From contig OX235267.1 in NCBI GenBank assembly GCA_944472135.2, positions 40,331,312 through 40,395,311 on the forward strand: a stretch of DNA of 64,000 nucleotides, read 5' to 3'. Numbering within the stretch: the stretch's first letter is position 1; each line of letters begins with the position of its first letter. This DNA is from Trichobilharzia regenti (taxonomy: Eukaryota; Platyhelminthes; Trematoda; Strigeidida; Schistosomatidae). A program made the translations under genes and the position numbers. The notes below the pieces were generated by a model. That model had not been told where the DNA came from. It was given only the letters and a program-made list of their open reading frames with translations, and did no database searches. Of this stretch, positions 34,501 to 45,169 are shown in pieces.

Positions 34501-34918
34501 CGGGCGGTCACAAAAAATATTTCCAACAGCCTGTTGCAGTCCTTTATCAACAACTGTCTTTGCCCTTTACTGAAAATCAGATGGCCGGGCCGGAAAGAAT
34601 CACCAACAAGAAACTATGGGAACAAACAAAGCAAGAACCAATCGCCCAATAAATATGCAGGAGAAAATGGAGATGGATCGGACACTCGCTGAGGAGACCG
34701 CTGGATGACATCTCGCGTCAAGCCCTCGAGTGGAACCCGAAAGGGAAGCGGTGTGTGGGACTTCAGTGCAAGGGTGGCATGGAGGAGATCGTGTGAAGAG
34801 GAGTTGAAAGAATATGGACTAACATGGATGCAGGCGAAAAGTACAGCAGAAGACAGAAGCAAATGGAGACGTGCAGTTGAAGTCCTATGTTCCACTAGGA
34901 ACCCAAGGGAGCAATAAT
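31590..34918 (+). mobile_element. RTE lineage F1, copy 3 (near full length, broken ORF)
   Basis: A 5' leader (about 31590-31850), with GTAAAGAGGGAGGGTTGGGG and GCTACAGAAACTTCAAC, precedes the coding region. The 3' end is at GAACCCAAGGGAGC near 34900-34912. It is the most complete F1 copy and nearly identical to copy 1 where they overlap. The exact 5' boundary is a guess. Confidence 0.9.
31852..34306 (+). pseudogene. F1 endonuclease/reverse transcriptase, frameshifted
   Basis: Frame 1 (31852-33600) gives G-T-W-N-V-R-T, C-E-S-R-W-N-G, Q-C-Y-A-P-T, G-D-M-N-A-K-L-G and S-D-H-Y-L-V-Q-G, a full endonuclease, then the start of the RT, and ends at a stop after L-P-K-K-G-D-L. The RT resumes in another frame (33578-34306) with G-F-R-K-G-K-S, F-I-D-F-E-K-A-F-D-S-V-D and G-V-R-Q-G-C-L-L-S-P. 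Relative to F2 there is a net 4-base gain at about 33548-33558. The catalytic box reads F-A-V-D-D rather than F-A-D-D. After residue E-A-A the frame is lost again. The F1 lesions are shared with copies 1 and 2. Confidence 0.9.
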
Positions 34919-34981
34919 AAAAAATAATACGGCAGAAAATGTCTTTAGCTATTATTTTTCCAGGTTTTGAGGCCAGTAATT

Positions 34982-36060
34982 ATACATCTCATCCAACAGT
35001 TGTACGACAATGCTGCATGCCAAGTAATCCACAACGAGAAATTTACGGAATCCTTCGAAGTGAGGACGGGAGTAAGACAAGCTGGCTGCCTACTATCACC
35101 AATGATTTTCCTGATTGCAGTAGATTGGATAATGTGACGAACAGTGAGAAATGAGGAAACAGGCATAAAATGGACTCACACAAAATACTTGGAGGATCTG
35201 GACTTCACCGGTGATATTTGTCTGATTTCACACAAACTGGAAGATATTCAAGTGAAAAGCAACAAGTTGGCGATAGAAGAAGCATCCAAAGAAGATAAAA
35301 ATTTCAGGGGAACATAGAGAAAATAGAAAGAGGTGATGAAGATTCCTGGCCAACAGCAACATCAACGGCAGACAACAATCAACCAGCATGATTGGGAGGA
35401 TTCTGAAAGATGTAACCTCCTTTATCTAACTACCTGGGGAACATGATTTCAACTACATGCGGAACTTACGAGGATTGGCATAGGAATTCAAGCTTTCATT
35501 AGTCTTAATTCTCTGTGGAAATCGACAGCACTTGGCATGAAAATGAAAATAAGATCCGGATTTTCAACTTTAATATGAAGTCGGTGCTACAAACTATACG
35601 GATCAGGGACTTGGCGCGTCATAAAGAGCATCTGAAACAAACTACAGACCTTCATCAACAACTGTCTTCGCTCAATAGTACTCAAGATCAGATGGCCGGC
35701 CAGAAATGTTCAGAAACAGGGATATCTGGCAATGAGCGAACCAACGCAACAGGAAACATTTGTGCAACATATAGGCAGGAAGAAATGGAGATTGATTGGC
35801 TGGCCATACTCTGAGGAAACAAGCCATCAAGTGACATCACTAGACAAGCCATCACTTGAGTGGAACCCGTAAGGGAAGCGGAGAGTTAGTTGGTCGTCAG
35901 CGTGAGGGTGACTTGGAGGAGGTGATGTGAAGAGGAGATGAAAGCATGTGCGCAGACTTGGAGCTATGTGAAAACTCTAGCAGAGAACCGAACGCAAAGG
36001 AGACGTGTGGCTGAAGCCCTATGTTCCTCTAGGAATTAAAAGAAAATCGTAGTAATAATA
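34982..36060 (+). mobile_element. RTE lineage F2 3' fragment, plus strand (tail of chimera)
   Basis: It begins, after a roughly 60-bp bridge identical to that at 26061-26125, with CATCTCATCCAACAGTTG and runs to the F2 3' end (CCCTATGTTCCTCTAGGAAT) near 36040. It contains decayed G-V-R-Q-A-G-C-L, L-D-F-T-G-D-I-C-L-I-S-H-K-L-E-D and N-K-I-R-I-F-N-F. It is the inverted counterpart of 24966-26060. Confidence 0.9.
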
Positions 36061-36448
36061 ATTCACTAGTTCTGTCTCCTTTTAACGGTAATGTCATATA
36101 TGTTTCTTCTAAAGAGTTTGCTGGCGTTTCCTACCATCTGTTTTGACGATAGAAACTTTAAAATGTTTTTTTAGATATCCATTCTCATGCAATAAGTTTT
36201 CCATCTTCCTTAATTCATCGTCAAGAATTCCGGTTATGAGAAAACTTTCCCAGCACGAAACATCACTGTACTAATAAGATATTGTTTGTAATGGAAGAGG
36301 AACCAATGACCTGAAAAAGGGGCATATTGGCCAACCCATGATGTTTTCCAAATAACTAACTCCTCTTATAGTGCACTCCCATAGAGTGCCTTCTTTGTTG
36401 GTGAGAGGACATCAAAAGTAGATGATCAGGTATCGCCCTTTTCGTGTT

Positions 36449-36450
<2 letters not shown>

Positions 36451-36488
<38 letters not shown>
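36451..36488. repeat. (TA)n microsatellite
   Basis: About 38 bp of TA lie about 75 bp upstream of the exon C acceptor. Confidence 0.95.
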
Positions 36489-36491
<3 letters not shown>

Positions 36492-36561
36492 GTCAAATGG
36501 TAAGAGTGGAGAGAACACACTATCAATGAATTATTTTCGCTTTTTCTTTTTTGTTCCCTAG

Positions 36562-36624
36562 TGTGGTGGAAAAGACTTACTTCTTCGAAGTTGGCGTGAC
36601 CTGTCTGAACACATCACACTAATG
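36562..36624 (+). CDS. Diacylglycerol kinase, internal exon C (63 nt)
   Basis: A pyrimidine-rich tract and CCCTAG precede 36562, and the donor GTGAGT starts at 36625. The exon is 21 codons in phase 0 on both sides and reads C-G-G-K-D-L-L-L-R-S-W-R-D-L-S-E-H-I-T-L-M. Its place in the protein matches the human DGK zeta segment around FLMGSSKDLAKHI: the D-L-x-x-H-I end is shared and the first half is divergent. It is separated from exon B by the intron holding the inverted RTE pair and the direct duplication. Frame continuity with exons B and D and the correct position support it; the lower similarity makes it the least certain of the six. Confidence 0.85.
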
Positions 36625-36779
36625 GTGAGTATAATATTTGTTAGTATTCAATATAAATTTTATTGAGAATGCAAAAAGAGACTAGCAACTTACTCTGTGG
36701 TAAAATAAATGATGTTTATTCAAATTTTTTACAGCTACAGTCGAAGTGACACAAAATTGTCAGTTTCGGGCTGATTTGA

Positions 36780-37215
36780 GAACGAAGTTATCCAGCGGTC
36801 TCCTCTGAGTGTCTTCAATCCACCTTCATTTTCTTCAAAATATCTGTTGGGCAATAGGTTCCTGGTTTTTTCACTCCTTGTCAGAGTTCCTTTTTGTTAA
36901 ACCTATCTTATCGGCAGTCTGATCTTAGGTAGGAAATGAAGGCAGCTGTGAATGAAATTCTGAAGCCTGTTGTAAATGCCTAACGTCATAAACACGTCAT
37001 GTTTCTCAACCATTTAGAAGAACCGATTTCGACATTATACTTTATGCTAACTTTAGTAGATTTCCCTGCTGAAGTGATAATGATGAACGCCTATTTAGCT
37101 TTTTCGATTTTGGCTGGCTTTAACACCCTCATCTTTACCGCCATCTGTAGTTGTACTTCACTTACCAGGTCGGGTAAGTGAAGGGAGTGACATCTTTCAG
37201 ATTTCCCTTCTTGGT
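36780..37215 (-). mobile_element. RTE remnant, strongly decayed
   Basis: The minus strand matches the RTE C-terminal region: the TCCAGCGGTCTCCTC block, the I-R-L-P-I-R-x-V equivalent at about 36905, and L-K-V-A-x-N-I near 37035 up to the T-S-F-T-Y-L equivalent at about 37190. It lies about 155 bp after exon C. Confidence 0.75.
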
Positions 37216-37387
37216 AGTGATTAGTGCTCTTTTTTGTTGAGTATATATATGTATGGTGAAATGGCAGACCCCTCCATAAAATACTTTTATCGCTATTTAC
37301 TGTGTTTTGTAGACAAGAACAGGTTTTCATTCACCACAACGAGAACATCATACAGGCAATGAACAATAAAACAGCTCATGCTCAATA

Positions 37388-38320
37388 ATATTGTTTCCTT
37401 TAGTTCCTAGAGGAACATAGGGATTCGGCCGCACCTCTCCATTGTGTTTGGTTCTCCGCCAACATTTTCACCTGCCTCCACGTCTGCCCACATGCTTTCA
37501 TTTCCTCTTCACATGACCCTTGCACTGCCGATCAACTCGCCGCTTCTCCTTCGGGTTCTACTCTAGCGATGTTTGGTGTGTGATGTCACTTGATGGTTTT
37601 GTCAGAGTATAGTCAATCCGGCCCCATTTCTTATTGCATATTTGTTGCACTATTCGTTCCTCCAAGGTTGGTTCGCTGTCACAGATTCCTCACTATTGCT
37701 GATCTTTTCTTGCCGGCCATCTGATCTTGAGCAGCGTTGAGCGAAAACAGATGTTGATGAAGGTCTGTGGATCGTTCGAAGTGTCCTTTGTGACGCGGCG
37801 CCAAGTCTCTGATCCGTATAGTAAGTAGCACTGACTTCACATTTGAGTTGAAATTCTTATTTTCCACGCTGAGTGCTGTTGATCTCCACACAAACTTGAG
37901 AGTAATGAAAGCTTGCTTTGCTCTCCCCATTCTTGCTTTGATATCCTCGTCAGTTCCGTCCACCTCTAGTTGAAACGATGCTTCCCAGTTCGGTGGGTAG
38001 GTGAAGGAGGTTCCTTCTCTCAGATTCCTCCCACTCATGCTGGCTGATTGTTGTCTGTCGTTGATGTTGCTGTTGCTGTTGGCCAGGAATCTTCATCACC
38101 TCTTTCTATTTTCTCTATGTTCACCTGAAATTTTATCTTCTCTGGATGCTTCTTCTATCGCCAACTTGTTGCTTTTCACTTGTATATCTTCCAGTTTGTG
38201 TGAAATCAGACAAATATCACCGGTGAAGTCAAGACCGTCCAAGTATTTTGTGTGGCTTCATTTTATGCCTGTTTTCTTTCTGCTCGCTGTCTGTCGCATA
38301 TTGTTCAATATGCTACTTAT
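37388..38320 (-). mobile_element. RTE lineage F2 3' fragment
   Basis: The minus strand contains G-R-N-L-R-E-G-T-S-F-T, G-T-D-E-D-I-K-A-R-M-G-R-A-K-Q-A-F-I-T-L-K-F-V-W-R-S-T-A-L-S, and an H-K-L-E-D-I-Q-V-K-S-N-K-L-A segment. The 3' end is at TTCCTAGAGGAACATAGGG near 37405. Parts of 38040-38210 are nearly identical to the F2 pieces at 25650-25820. It is truncated within the region just after FADD. Confidence 0.88.
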
Positions 38321-38805
38321 TAATAACAAGGACTGCTAAGTTAGGTCAGACGCGAAACCTAGATGTGGGGTTTCTTCCTAATGATCTTTAAGTAACTAAT
38401 TATTCTACATACTACTGACTGACTAACTGACTGCTTGAGTGGAACAGAGCTTGTTAGCCAGCAGCAGGTTATCCAAGTAAGCTAAACACCAGATTGTCGT
38501 TTCGTTTATTTGAGATCAAGTTCTTCAGAGGTATAATCGTTTTGACTCAGCTAACAAAATTGAATCAGTTGAAACTGCCCAGGTTCAGCTAATTAATTAT
38601 TCGTCGTACAGTCAAACAGCCACACGGCAGAGATACATGTTTCTTATTCTTCTTTTTATACAGCTCATAATCAGTTTCACTAGAGATAGATGAATTAAAA
38701 ATAGAATTCATGTGTATAAACTGAAGTAGCATCAGAGTGTACAAAGAATGCTAATAAATTAAATGAACTGTTAATGTCACTAATATTAACTTGGAAACTG
38801 CTTCA
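38321..38805. other. Intron DNA, possible distant R-like repeat
   Basis: Blocks near 38430-38530 resemble the sequence just before repeat R (11030-11140), but only weakly. No gene is seen. Confidence 0.35.
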
Positions 38806-38814
38806 GAACTAAGG

Positions 38815-39500
38815 AGGGCGATGACTCAAACCTTTATCATGCCAAGTGATTAACTACGGAAAGTCTACCCAAGCCTTTGAGGCGAAAAAAAGGGCATGCT
38901 GTCGACTACATTACGTTAAGACTGTGATGGAGTGAAATATCCAGCTTACAGTGGGAAGTGAGATGGCACTAAATGATCCGTACCTTGTGGATGATTTATG
39001 CCTACTTTCCTACAAACTCGAAGATATACAGAGGAAAACCAACAAGTTGACAGAAGAGACTGGCAATGAAGTCAGGACTTCAAGTGAACCGAGAGAGGAG
39101 ACAGAGGTGATGTAGACGCCCAATCAACAACAGTAACAACACGAAGCACTAGCCACCATTAGCGGAAGAGGTCTGAAAGAAGTCAACTCTAGGCAGCATA
39201 GTTTCAACAACAGGCGTATGGCACGGGTGATGATTTCAAGTGCGGGAGTGTCAAAGCAAGACAGGTGTGTAAATATTCTGCGCTCAGTGTAAAGAACAAT
39301 ATTTGGATTTTCGACACTATTGTCAAGTCAATTAGGTTTTCTACGTGGTTTAAAAACTTAGTACGCACATCACGAAAAGCAATTCCAAAAGTCTACTCTA
39401 GGCTCACTTCAGTAACTGTTTCCGTTGAATACTGAGGACCAGGCGGCCAAACAGAAAAGTTTAGCAGCTGTTATCAAAGTCCTTATTTTTTGTGTCTATC
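38815..39500 (+). mobile_element. RTE remnant, strongly decayed
   Basis: It starts in the segment equivalent to C-Q-V-I-H-N-G-K-L-T-E-A-F-E (ATGCCAAGTGATTAACTACG), continues through L-V-D-D-L-C-L-x-S-Y-K-L-E-D-I-Q and ends near the L-N-T-E-D-Q-x-A equivalent. A CAA-rich section at 39120-39145 is typical of these RTE copies. Confidence 0.82.
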
Positions 39501-39504
39501 CACC

Positions 39505-40050
39505 TAGTATGATGACAAATACTCACTAATGACAGTGGCTGACTGCTGTACTAAACAACAAATCTAAAGAAGCCAGAAGTCATGGATTATTGAATTCCAA
39601 GATAACCAGATTATCGAGGTAATCTAATCACTGGACGACTCTTTTGTTTGTTTAGAGGGCAGAATTCGCGAGTGGTCTACTCTCAATATGACTTAGCTCA
39701 GAGAGTCAAATCACTTGAAACCATCTAAAAACTGGTTAGTTAGCTCGTTGCTTGGGCAAAATGATAATGGATTGAAACGAATTACCAGCTTACAACTTGT
39801 ACTTTACACAGTTTACTTTGAAATTCTGATCAAGTAGGTATATCCTGTAAAACTAGTTATTCGTCTAAAAAACTTCGCTAACCATTAATCATTTTTTACC
39901 GAGTAGTGTTTTGCCCATTTATTTGTTTATAAAAAGTAAGTGATCCGTTTTGCACTGCAGAGGTACTTCTATTTTCTTCCTCTTCGGCATTACGTGCAGA
40001 AATAACCATGCGGGAATCGATGAAGTGTTAAATGTGAACAGATATTCTAT
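39505..40050. other. Intron 3 DNA, no gene seen
   Basis: No repeat family or exon recognised. Confidence 0.4.
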
Positions 40051-40179
40051 CTGCTTTTTTTGTTTTTTTTTTTTCACTTATTTGCTAGTAATTTAATTAT
40101 TTGTCATATGAAGTTAAGCTTAAATGCAAAAACTTTGAAACTACACATTTATTTTCCTATACACATCCCCCTTTACTGC

Positions 40180-40865
40180 TCCCCATTAATCTTTCCTGGA
40201 CTACTTAAGAAAGACTTTGCTTTGCTGAGAAGGGCACTAAAAGCCGTTAGTAGGGCAAGTGGGATATCGTTAAACCAACTGGTTAACACTATTGTGGATA
40301 GACATATAATGTCGTGTAAGAAACTAGCGAATACAATATTGTCAAACCCCGAGGATCCTCTCTATACGCAGCTGTCTCCTTGCATTTCATCTGGTAGAAC
40401 TAGAAGCAGCTATAGGAGGAGGCTATATGCTAGGACTACCAAATACAAAAACTCCACAATACCATATCTGGCACAGCTGTTATGCGACGAGAAATCCGTT
40501 AGGTATGACACGATCAACTTACTGAGGCACTCTAACAAATAGTCCCATTAGTTTTTGTTTTCCTTTCCTCGTTACTACTACACTGCTGTTCTCATCTTCT
40601 ATCATATATCAACTTTATATTTCATATCCTGTGGTGCATTGTTTGAAATGTAAACGCTACGCTGTTTTTTATTTTTGTTTATCTTTTATTTTTTGGCGTT
40701 GTTTTTTTTTATTTTTTATTTATTTATCTATTTTTTTTATTTTAAAAATCTTATAAAATTTATGAGGTAATTAGATGCAATATATTGTAATGCACGCTGA
40801 AAATTCCATACCTGTACCACAAATACCGTTTGGAATAAAGCTGTTAATATTAGTATTATTATTTC
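40180..40865 (+). mobile_element. CR1-like LINE, 3' terminal fragment
   Basis: Bases about 40190-40542 encode a C-terminal LINE segment with L-L-K-K-D-F-A-L-L-R-R-A-L-K, a Ser/Arg/Tyr-rich stretch (S-S-Y-R-R-R-L-Y-A-R) and V-R-Y-D-T-I-N-L-L-R-H-S-N-K before the stop. A 3' UTR follows, ending GCTGAAAATTCCATACCTGT and TTTGGAATAAAGCTGTTAAT then TTA repeats. The clade (CR1-like, as for schistosome SR1/Perere elements) is a judgement from general appearance. The last ~60 bp match the tail of the SINEs at 9714, 14757 and 51753. Confidence 0.7.
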
Positions 40866-40914
40866 CTACTTTCCACTTCTTTCTTTCTTTCCTTTTGTTT
40901 TCGTATAATCACAG

Positions 40915-40988
40915 TGTGACGACGAAGATTTAACGCCACTTATTCGTAGTTTAAAACCTCATTGTATTTTGTTTCTTAATATTCCAAG
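40915..40988 (+). CDS. Diacylglycerol kinase, internal exon D (74 nt)
   Basis: The acceptor is CACAG at 40910-40914 and the donor GTAAGT begins at 40989. The exon reads C-D-D-E-D-L-T-P-L-I-R-S-L-K-P-H-C-I-L-F-L-N-I-P plus two bases (AG). This matches the accessory-domain segment [25 protein letters not shown] of DGK zeta. The AG joins the first base of exon E to make the Arg of N-I-P-R. A CR1-like LINE 3' end (to 40865) lies only about 50 bp upstream of the exon, so that insertion ends just before the splice acceptor. Confidence 0.94.
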
Positions 40989-41194
40989 GTAAGTAAAATA
41001 ATAATTAAGCCTTTGAAATATATAAACAATAATGTGATTTGCTTAATGTTTTGACTTACAGTCGAATCTAATAGACACAAGCCCTATTTGCGACTTGTCA
41101 TCTAGGTCGTATCAGGGATTGATGAAGCTCCCAAAGGAACTTTTGCCCAGCAGCCATAATTTCTCAAGATAATGCATTATCTAAAGGGCTACGA

Positions 41195-41390
41195 GAGTCA
41201 ACTGTTGCCTGATGGGTATTAATTCTACGAGTTTGCCTTGTAACCGGAAGGCCCTGGGTTCAAACCCTGGTGATGGATGACATTGCTGAAGGGTCCCAAA
41301 CTAGGACGAAACATGTGCTCAGTAGTCCAATGCTGGTTTTCCAATGCTTCAATAACTGATGTAAGCTCATCATGAAGTTCTGTAACTAGT
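41195..41390 (+). mobile_element. Hammerhead SINE, 5'-truncated
   Basis: It has B-box-like GGGTTCAAACCCTGG. The core at about 41284-41330 carries intact GTCC/GGAC stem II and GAAAC but CTGAAGG for CTGANGA. The expected GTC cleavage triplet is changed to GCTC. The tail to TCATGAAGTTCTGTAAC is present. Confidence 0.85.
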
Positions 41391-41556
41391 TCTCACTTGC
41401 TGCGATTAATTGTTATTATGAATTTCTAGTTGTTGGGTTTTCATGTAACCGGAGTGCTTAGTCAAATAATAATAAAAATAATGGTAATTTCATTAAATAA
41501 TCATGCATTTATTTTTTATTTGATTCCGAATAAAATGTGTTGCCTGAAGCTTGAGT

Positions 41557-41720
41557 TTCGAAATTTCAGTGACAGTGGTGTTCATTTTTAGCGGGATGAG
41601 GTTGCTAGTGCCACGCCCAACCTTCTTTCTTTACTGGGCATACTACGAGCTAAGCGACGTTTAGTTGTGTGTCGGCGACAGGGACTTGAACCCCGGACGA
41701 CTTACATAATTATTGAACAT
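41557..41720 (-). mobile_element. RTE-derived SINE, copy a
   Basis: On the minus strand it has a tRNA-like B box GGGGTTCAAGTCCC, then GACACACAACTAAACGTCGC and GTAAAGAAAGAAGGTTGGGC, then GTGGCACTAGCAACCTCATC and CACTGAAATTTCGAAACTC. The last two blocks match the RTE 5' leaders at 31700-31780 and 55884-55935. Confidence 0.82.
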
Positions 41721-41751
41721 TCTAGAGCTGAACCGTTTTTTTAATCCCTTA

Positions 41752-41990
41752 CTTTCCAAGTGGAGCATAGAGGGCTTCAAGCTAGAGCTTACAAGTTTCG
41801 GTAGCAGTTTTATTTATTTTTACGGGATGGAGCTGCTAACCTCATGCCCAACCTTCCCACTTTACCAGTCTTATTACTGGCTTAGTGAGGTAAAGGAGGA
41901 GTTCGTCAGCCGGGTATCGAACTCTGGACCACTTGTGTGGTTGGCGAGCATTCTACTGCTGTGCCACGGACACACAACTGAACCATAGAC
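41752..41990 (-). mobile_element. RTE-derived SINE, copy b
   Basis: A more complete minus-strand copy: tRNA-like head GGCACAGCAGTAGAATGCTC with GAGTTCGATACCCGG, body GGTAAAGTGGGAAGGTTGGG and GAGGTTAGCAGCTCCATCCC, CTGCTACCGAAACTTG, and tail TTGAAGCCCTCTATGCTCCA. The tail equals the RTE 3' end (GAAGCCCTATGTTCC). Confidence 0.88.
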
Positions 41991-42129
41991 CTGTTTAATT
42001 CTTTATTTGGACTTCGAGTTATCAGCTACTCATTGTATTTGTGTATTATTCAATCATTATAGTTACTAGGTAGACTCCATGAAGTTCTAATACGAAGTCA
42101 TGGCCGATGAGATCTACTGTATCAGGATG

Positions 42130-42340
42130 AAGTGAATCCTCATCGGTAGCATCTGTTAGAATTAGCTCTATGCCACCAGTCGGCAGAAATAAGAATTATG
42201 AGGTCATTGAAGGTGCTGGATTTGACCGCTGGTTGGGATTATGAGTGCCACATAGCCACCACATAGGAGTGGAAAAAACACTTGGATGAAACAGCTACCA
42301 GTGCTTCCTGATCCTCAACGATTCTCTCACTGATTTTGGT
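42130..42340 (+). mobile_element. Hammerhead SINE, very degraded
   Basis: Only fragments are recognisable: GTTAGAATTAGCTC, GATGAAACAGCTACCAGTGC and the following GATTCTCTCACTGATTTTGG. Confidence 0.5.
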
Positions 42341-42344
42341 TCTT

Positions 42345-43375
42345 GGGGAAACCCAGGCTGTATTTATTTCCGAATCCCCATAAAACCCGTCGTGGAAATT
42401 TGCGATGAAATTCTAGAAACTTACTTTACTTGACTCCTCTGAATAATTATTTGTTACTTCCCTTTTAATTCTGCGCCAAGTTAAACTTTAGGCACCAGTA
42501 AGTATCCAGTGGAGTGCGATCGCACACCAATGACCTTGAAACGCTCAGGTCAACCCAATGAAGGAGATATTCGTGTTCGTTGTAGGTAGATGAGGGTTAG
42601 CTTAGGGAAACTTTCACGTTAGAGTAAGTTTAAGAAAAGATTACGGTTACTATCAGGCTAAGAAGACTCAGAATGGGATTAAACTGCTCTGTTGACAGTC
42701 GAATCACAAAAATGAGAGGCACTTTTGTCACAAGTCAGAGAACGATATCATGCGTAACATTTTCATGCTGTTCAATGGATTTTTTTCATGAATATATATT
42801 TTCTTTTATACATAAAAATCACCTTTATCAAGTGGTTAGTGTGTTTGAGGTCATTTGTCCATTGGTACTTACTGGCGCTGAAAGTTAAACTTCTCCTAAT
42901 TCTGAATTAGAATCGATAAGAAACGATAACAGAAATAAGTAAGGTAAAAGCTTTTTTATACAGAAATCGCCATATGATGCTAATGATAGAAGTAGCTTGC
43001 AGATCTATTGAACTATTCCATCAATCAAGTTCACAGCGTGATCACTAGACTAAGAATACATCAATACACTATAACTCTTTCTGACAGTCTATTTTATGAT
43101 ACTCAAGACCTAAAAGTTTCATTTTCCATTATTAGGTGAATATTTCAATTACTGGAATTTTGTGGAAATTTAGGTTAATTTTGATGTCGAATTCTTGATG
43201 AACCGACATCATTTAGAAATCACTTAAAACTGAGGATCACTGGACAGGGGAAATTAAGCAGATAAAAAGCTCGATCCTATCATACATGGTCGATGCTAGA
43301 CATCGCATTGATGCCAACACAACTTCCAGGGTTATATACCACGTACAGTTCACTTACGTCTCCTACACCTACCCG
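42345..43375. other. Intron 4 DNA, no gene seen
   Basis: AT-rich sequence, with no exon or assignable repeat recognised. Confidence 0.4.
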
Positions 43376-43379
43376 AAGC

Positions 43380-44075
43380 TGTTGCAATAAGATTGACTAA
43401 ATGGGAACTTTGTATCTAAAAAGAACATATCCAGATCCTGTTCCTACTGTAACCAAACTTGGATTAATGATTCTTCTTCTCACCAAGAGTGTTTCTTCCC
43501 CTTAACTCTCTTTTTTTTGTTGCTTGCTATTACAATTATTATTATTCGTTATAATTTATACCCTTTATTTAAACGTTCAAATTTTCTATTTATACTATCC
43601 GGACTTATTATCAGTGACAGTATCTCTTTTCTCAATGTATGCCTCCACTGATTTCATTTCAAACATTGGTTATTTCCTTACGAACTTGCTATTGCAGTCT
43701 TACGACCTCCTCTTTAATACATACCAACTTTGTACTAGCTACTCGCCTGACACCTTTTATAACCTTGAACTGACTTGTCAATTTTTCCTAGCCCAGATTC
43801 TGTGAATCTATTATGTTTAATCACCACCAATGTCTCCCACTTCACAATATTTTTTAATCGATTTCAGCCAACTAGCACGTTTGTCACACAAATACGACTA
43901 TTTATTTTGACACCCCATAACTAATCTGTTATTCTACGTAAAAAAAATGCATCCACCGTATAACTGGGTATTCCTGTAACAACAACGAATATTACATTTT
44001 ATAACTGTAAGAACCTGAAGAGAAGGATGTATTGAAAAGAATATTTTTTGTTCAAATTGACTTTTAATCACTTAT
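43380..44075 (-). repeat. Single copy of the foldback-element unit
   Basis: Read as given, this equals the reverse complement of 4345-5078: first the spacer part (TTGCAATAAGATTGACTAAA, ATTCTTCTTCTCACCAAGAG), then the arm through AATATTTTTTGTTCAAATTG. It shows that the unit also exists without an inverted partner. Confidence 0.85.
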
Positions 44076-44589
44076 AATGCTTATATTTAGTCGTCTATCA
44101 GTGCAAGGAGATTGCAAAAATACGTATGAAATTACATATATACATGTACCTATATACTGATATAGATGTAGAATGCATTGTGAATTTCCTGCTGATTGAT
44201 TTTAAGGAACCGAATTAAATGATCTCTGTCGTCATATAAGCGCCTAGTATGAATCTATCGATAATGGCAGTTGGTTAGTTGGAGATTATTTGACTTATAG
44301 TGGTTCACAGTGAAACCTGTACCTTTGCGTTTCGCTCGTCAACCAGATAAACTCTTATCCCTTTGAACTCAACATCAAAACACCGTCTACTAGGATATTG
44401 AGTTATGAATATCAGTTTTTATTTATTTAAATGTGTTTTAACTTCCATTTAGTTGATTTTAATGAGCTATGGCTCTTTGACGTTTGAAATATCACCACTC
44501 ATCTGAATAAGAGTATCTCCAGTTAATGAATCCTAAGTATGATGAGACTGGCGTGATGGATTCCACAGATAGCTACTATCAACTAAATT

Positions 44590-44890
44590 ATATGCTGGTT
44601 GCAGGATTTAATCATGAGCTGACATCAGTTAGAGAATCACTGGAAAGCCAGCACTGGAATACTGGACAGCTGTTTTGTCCACCTAGTTTAGGACCCTTCA
44701 GGAGCAGCAGGTTTGAGTTGGGGACTTTCTGGTTATAAGGCCAGCTAGTAGACCATTCAGCCACTGGGACCTGATCCAATGACCAACCTGTGAATCCCAA
44801 CTTCTGCCGATTCAAGATATAGCGTGACTGGCATCAGCCATTGTCATCGCTGGCGAGTATTTGTCTTCACACCCGTCCTTCTGTACCCTG
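44590..44890 (-). mobile_element. Hammerhead SINE
   Basis: A minus-strand copy with tail, a degraded core at about 44655-44710 (CTGAAGGGTCCTAAACTAGG then ACAAAACAGCTGTCC) and a tRNA-like head. The 5' region extends to the GACAAATACTCGCC block at about 44860. It lies about 170 bp before exon E. Confidence 0.82.
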
Positions 44891-45061
44891 CTGTTCATCT
44901 ACTGAGAAAAAATTGTCACTCATACTGTTAACCTCATTTATTATGTTAAAGAAAACTTGCTTTGACCAAAGAAATGTATCCTTTGATTCTACTTTAAGGT
45001 CAATATGCTAATTACCAATAGGTATTATTTTTTCGCTTACACTATTATATTCTACTGGCAG

Positions 45062-45167
45062 ATATGGATCGGGTACATTGCCTTGGGGTAATCCTGCTGC
45101 AGAATTTCAACCTCAAAGAATTGATGATGGCTATATTGAAGTTATTGGTCTTACATCGACAACACTG
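45062..45167 (+). CDS. Diacylglycerol kinase, internal exon E (106 nt)
   Basis: The acceptor GGCAG ends at 45061 and the donor GTAAGT begins at 45168. After completing Arg, the exon reads [11 protein letters not shown], then [22 protein letters not shown]. The family equivalent is [37 protein letters not shown], so the GTxPWG and DDGYxEVIG signatures of the accessory domain are intact. The exon ends in phase 0. Introns of 4.1 kb and 5.2 kb flank it. Confidence 0.95.
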
Positions 45168-45169
45168 GT

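Noticed and set aside
40060..40190. N-terminal part of the open frame before the LINE fragment
   Set aside because: T-rich intron read-through; family-like residues begin only near 40190.
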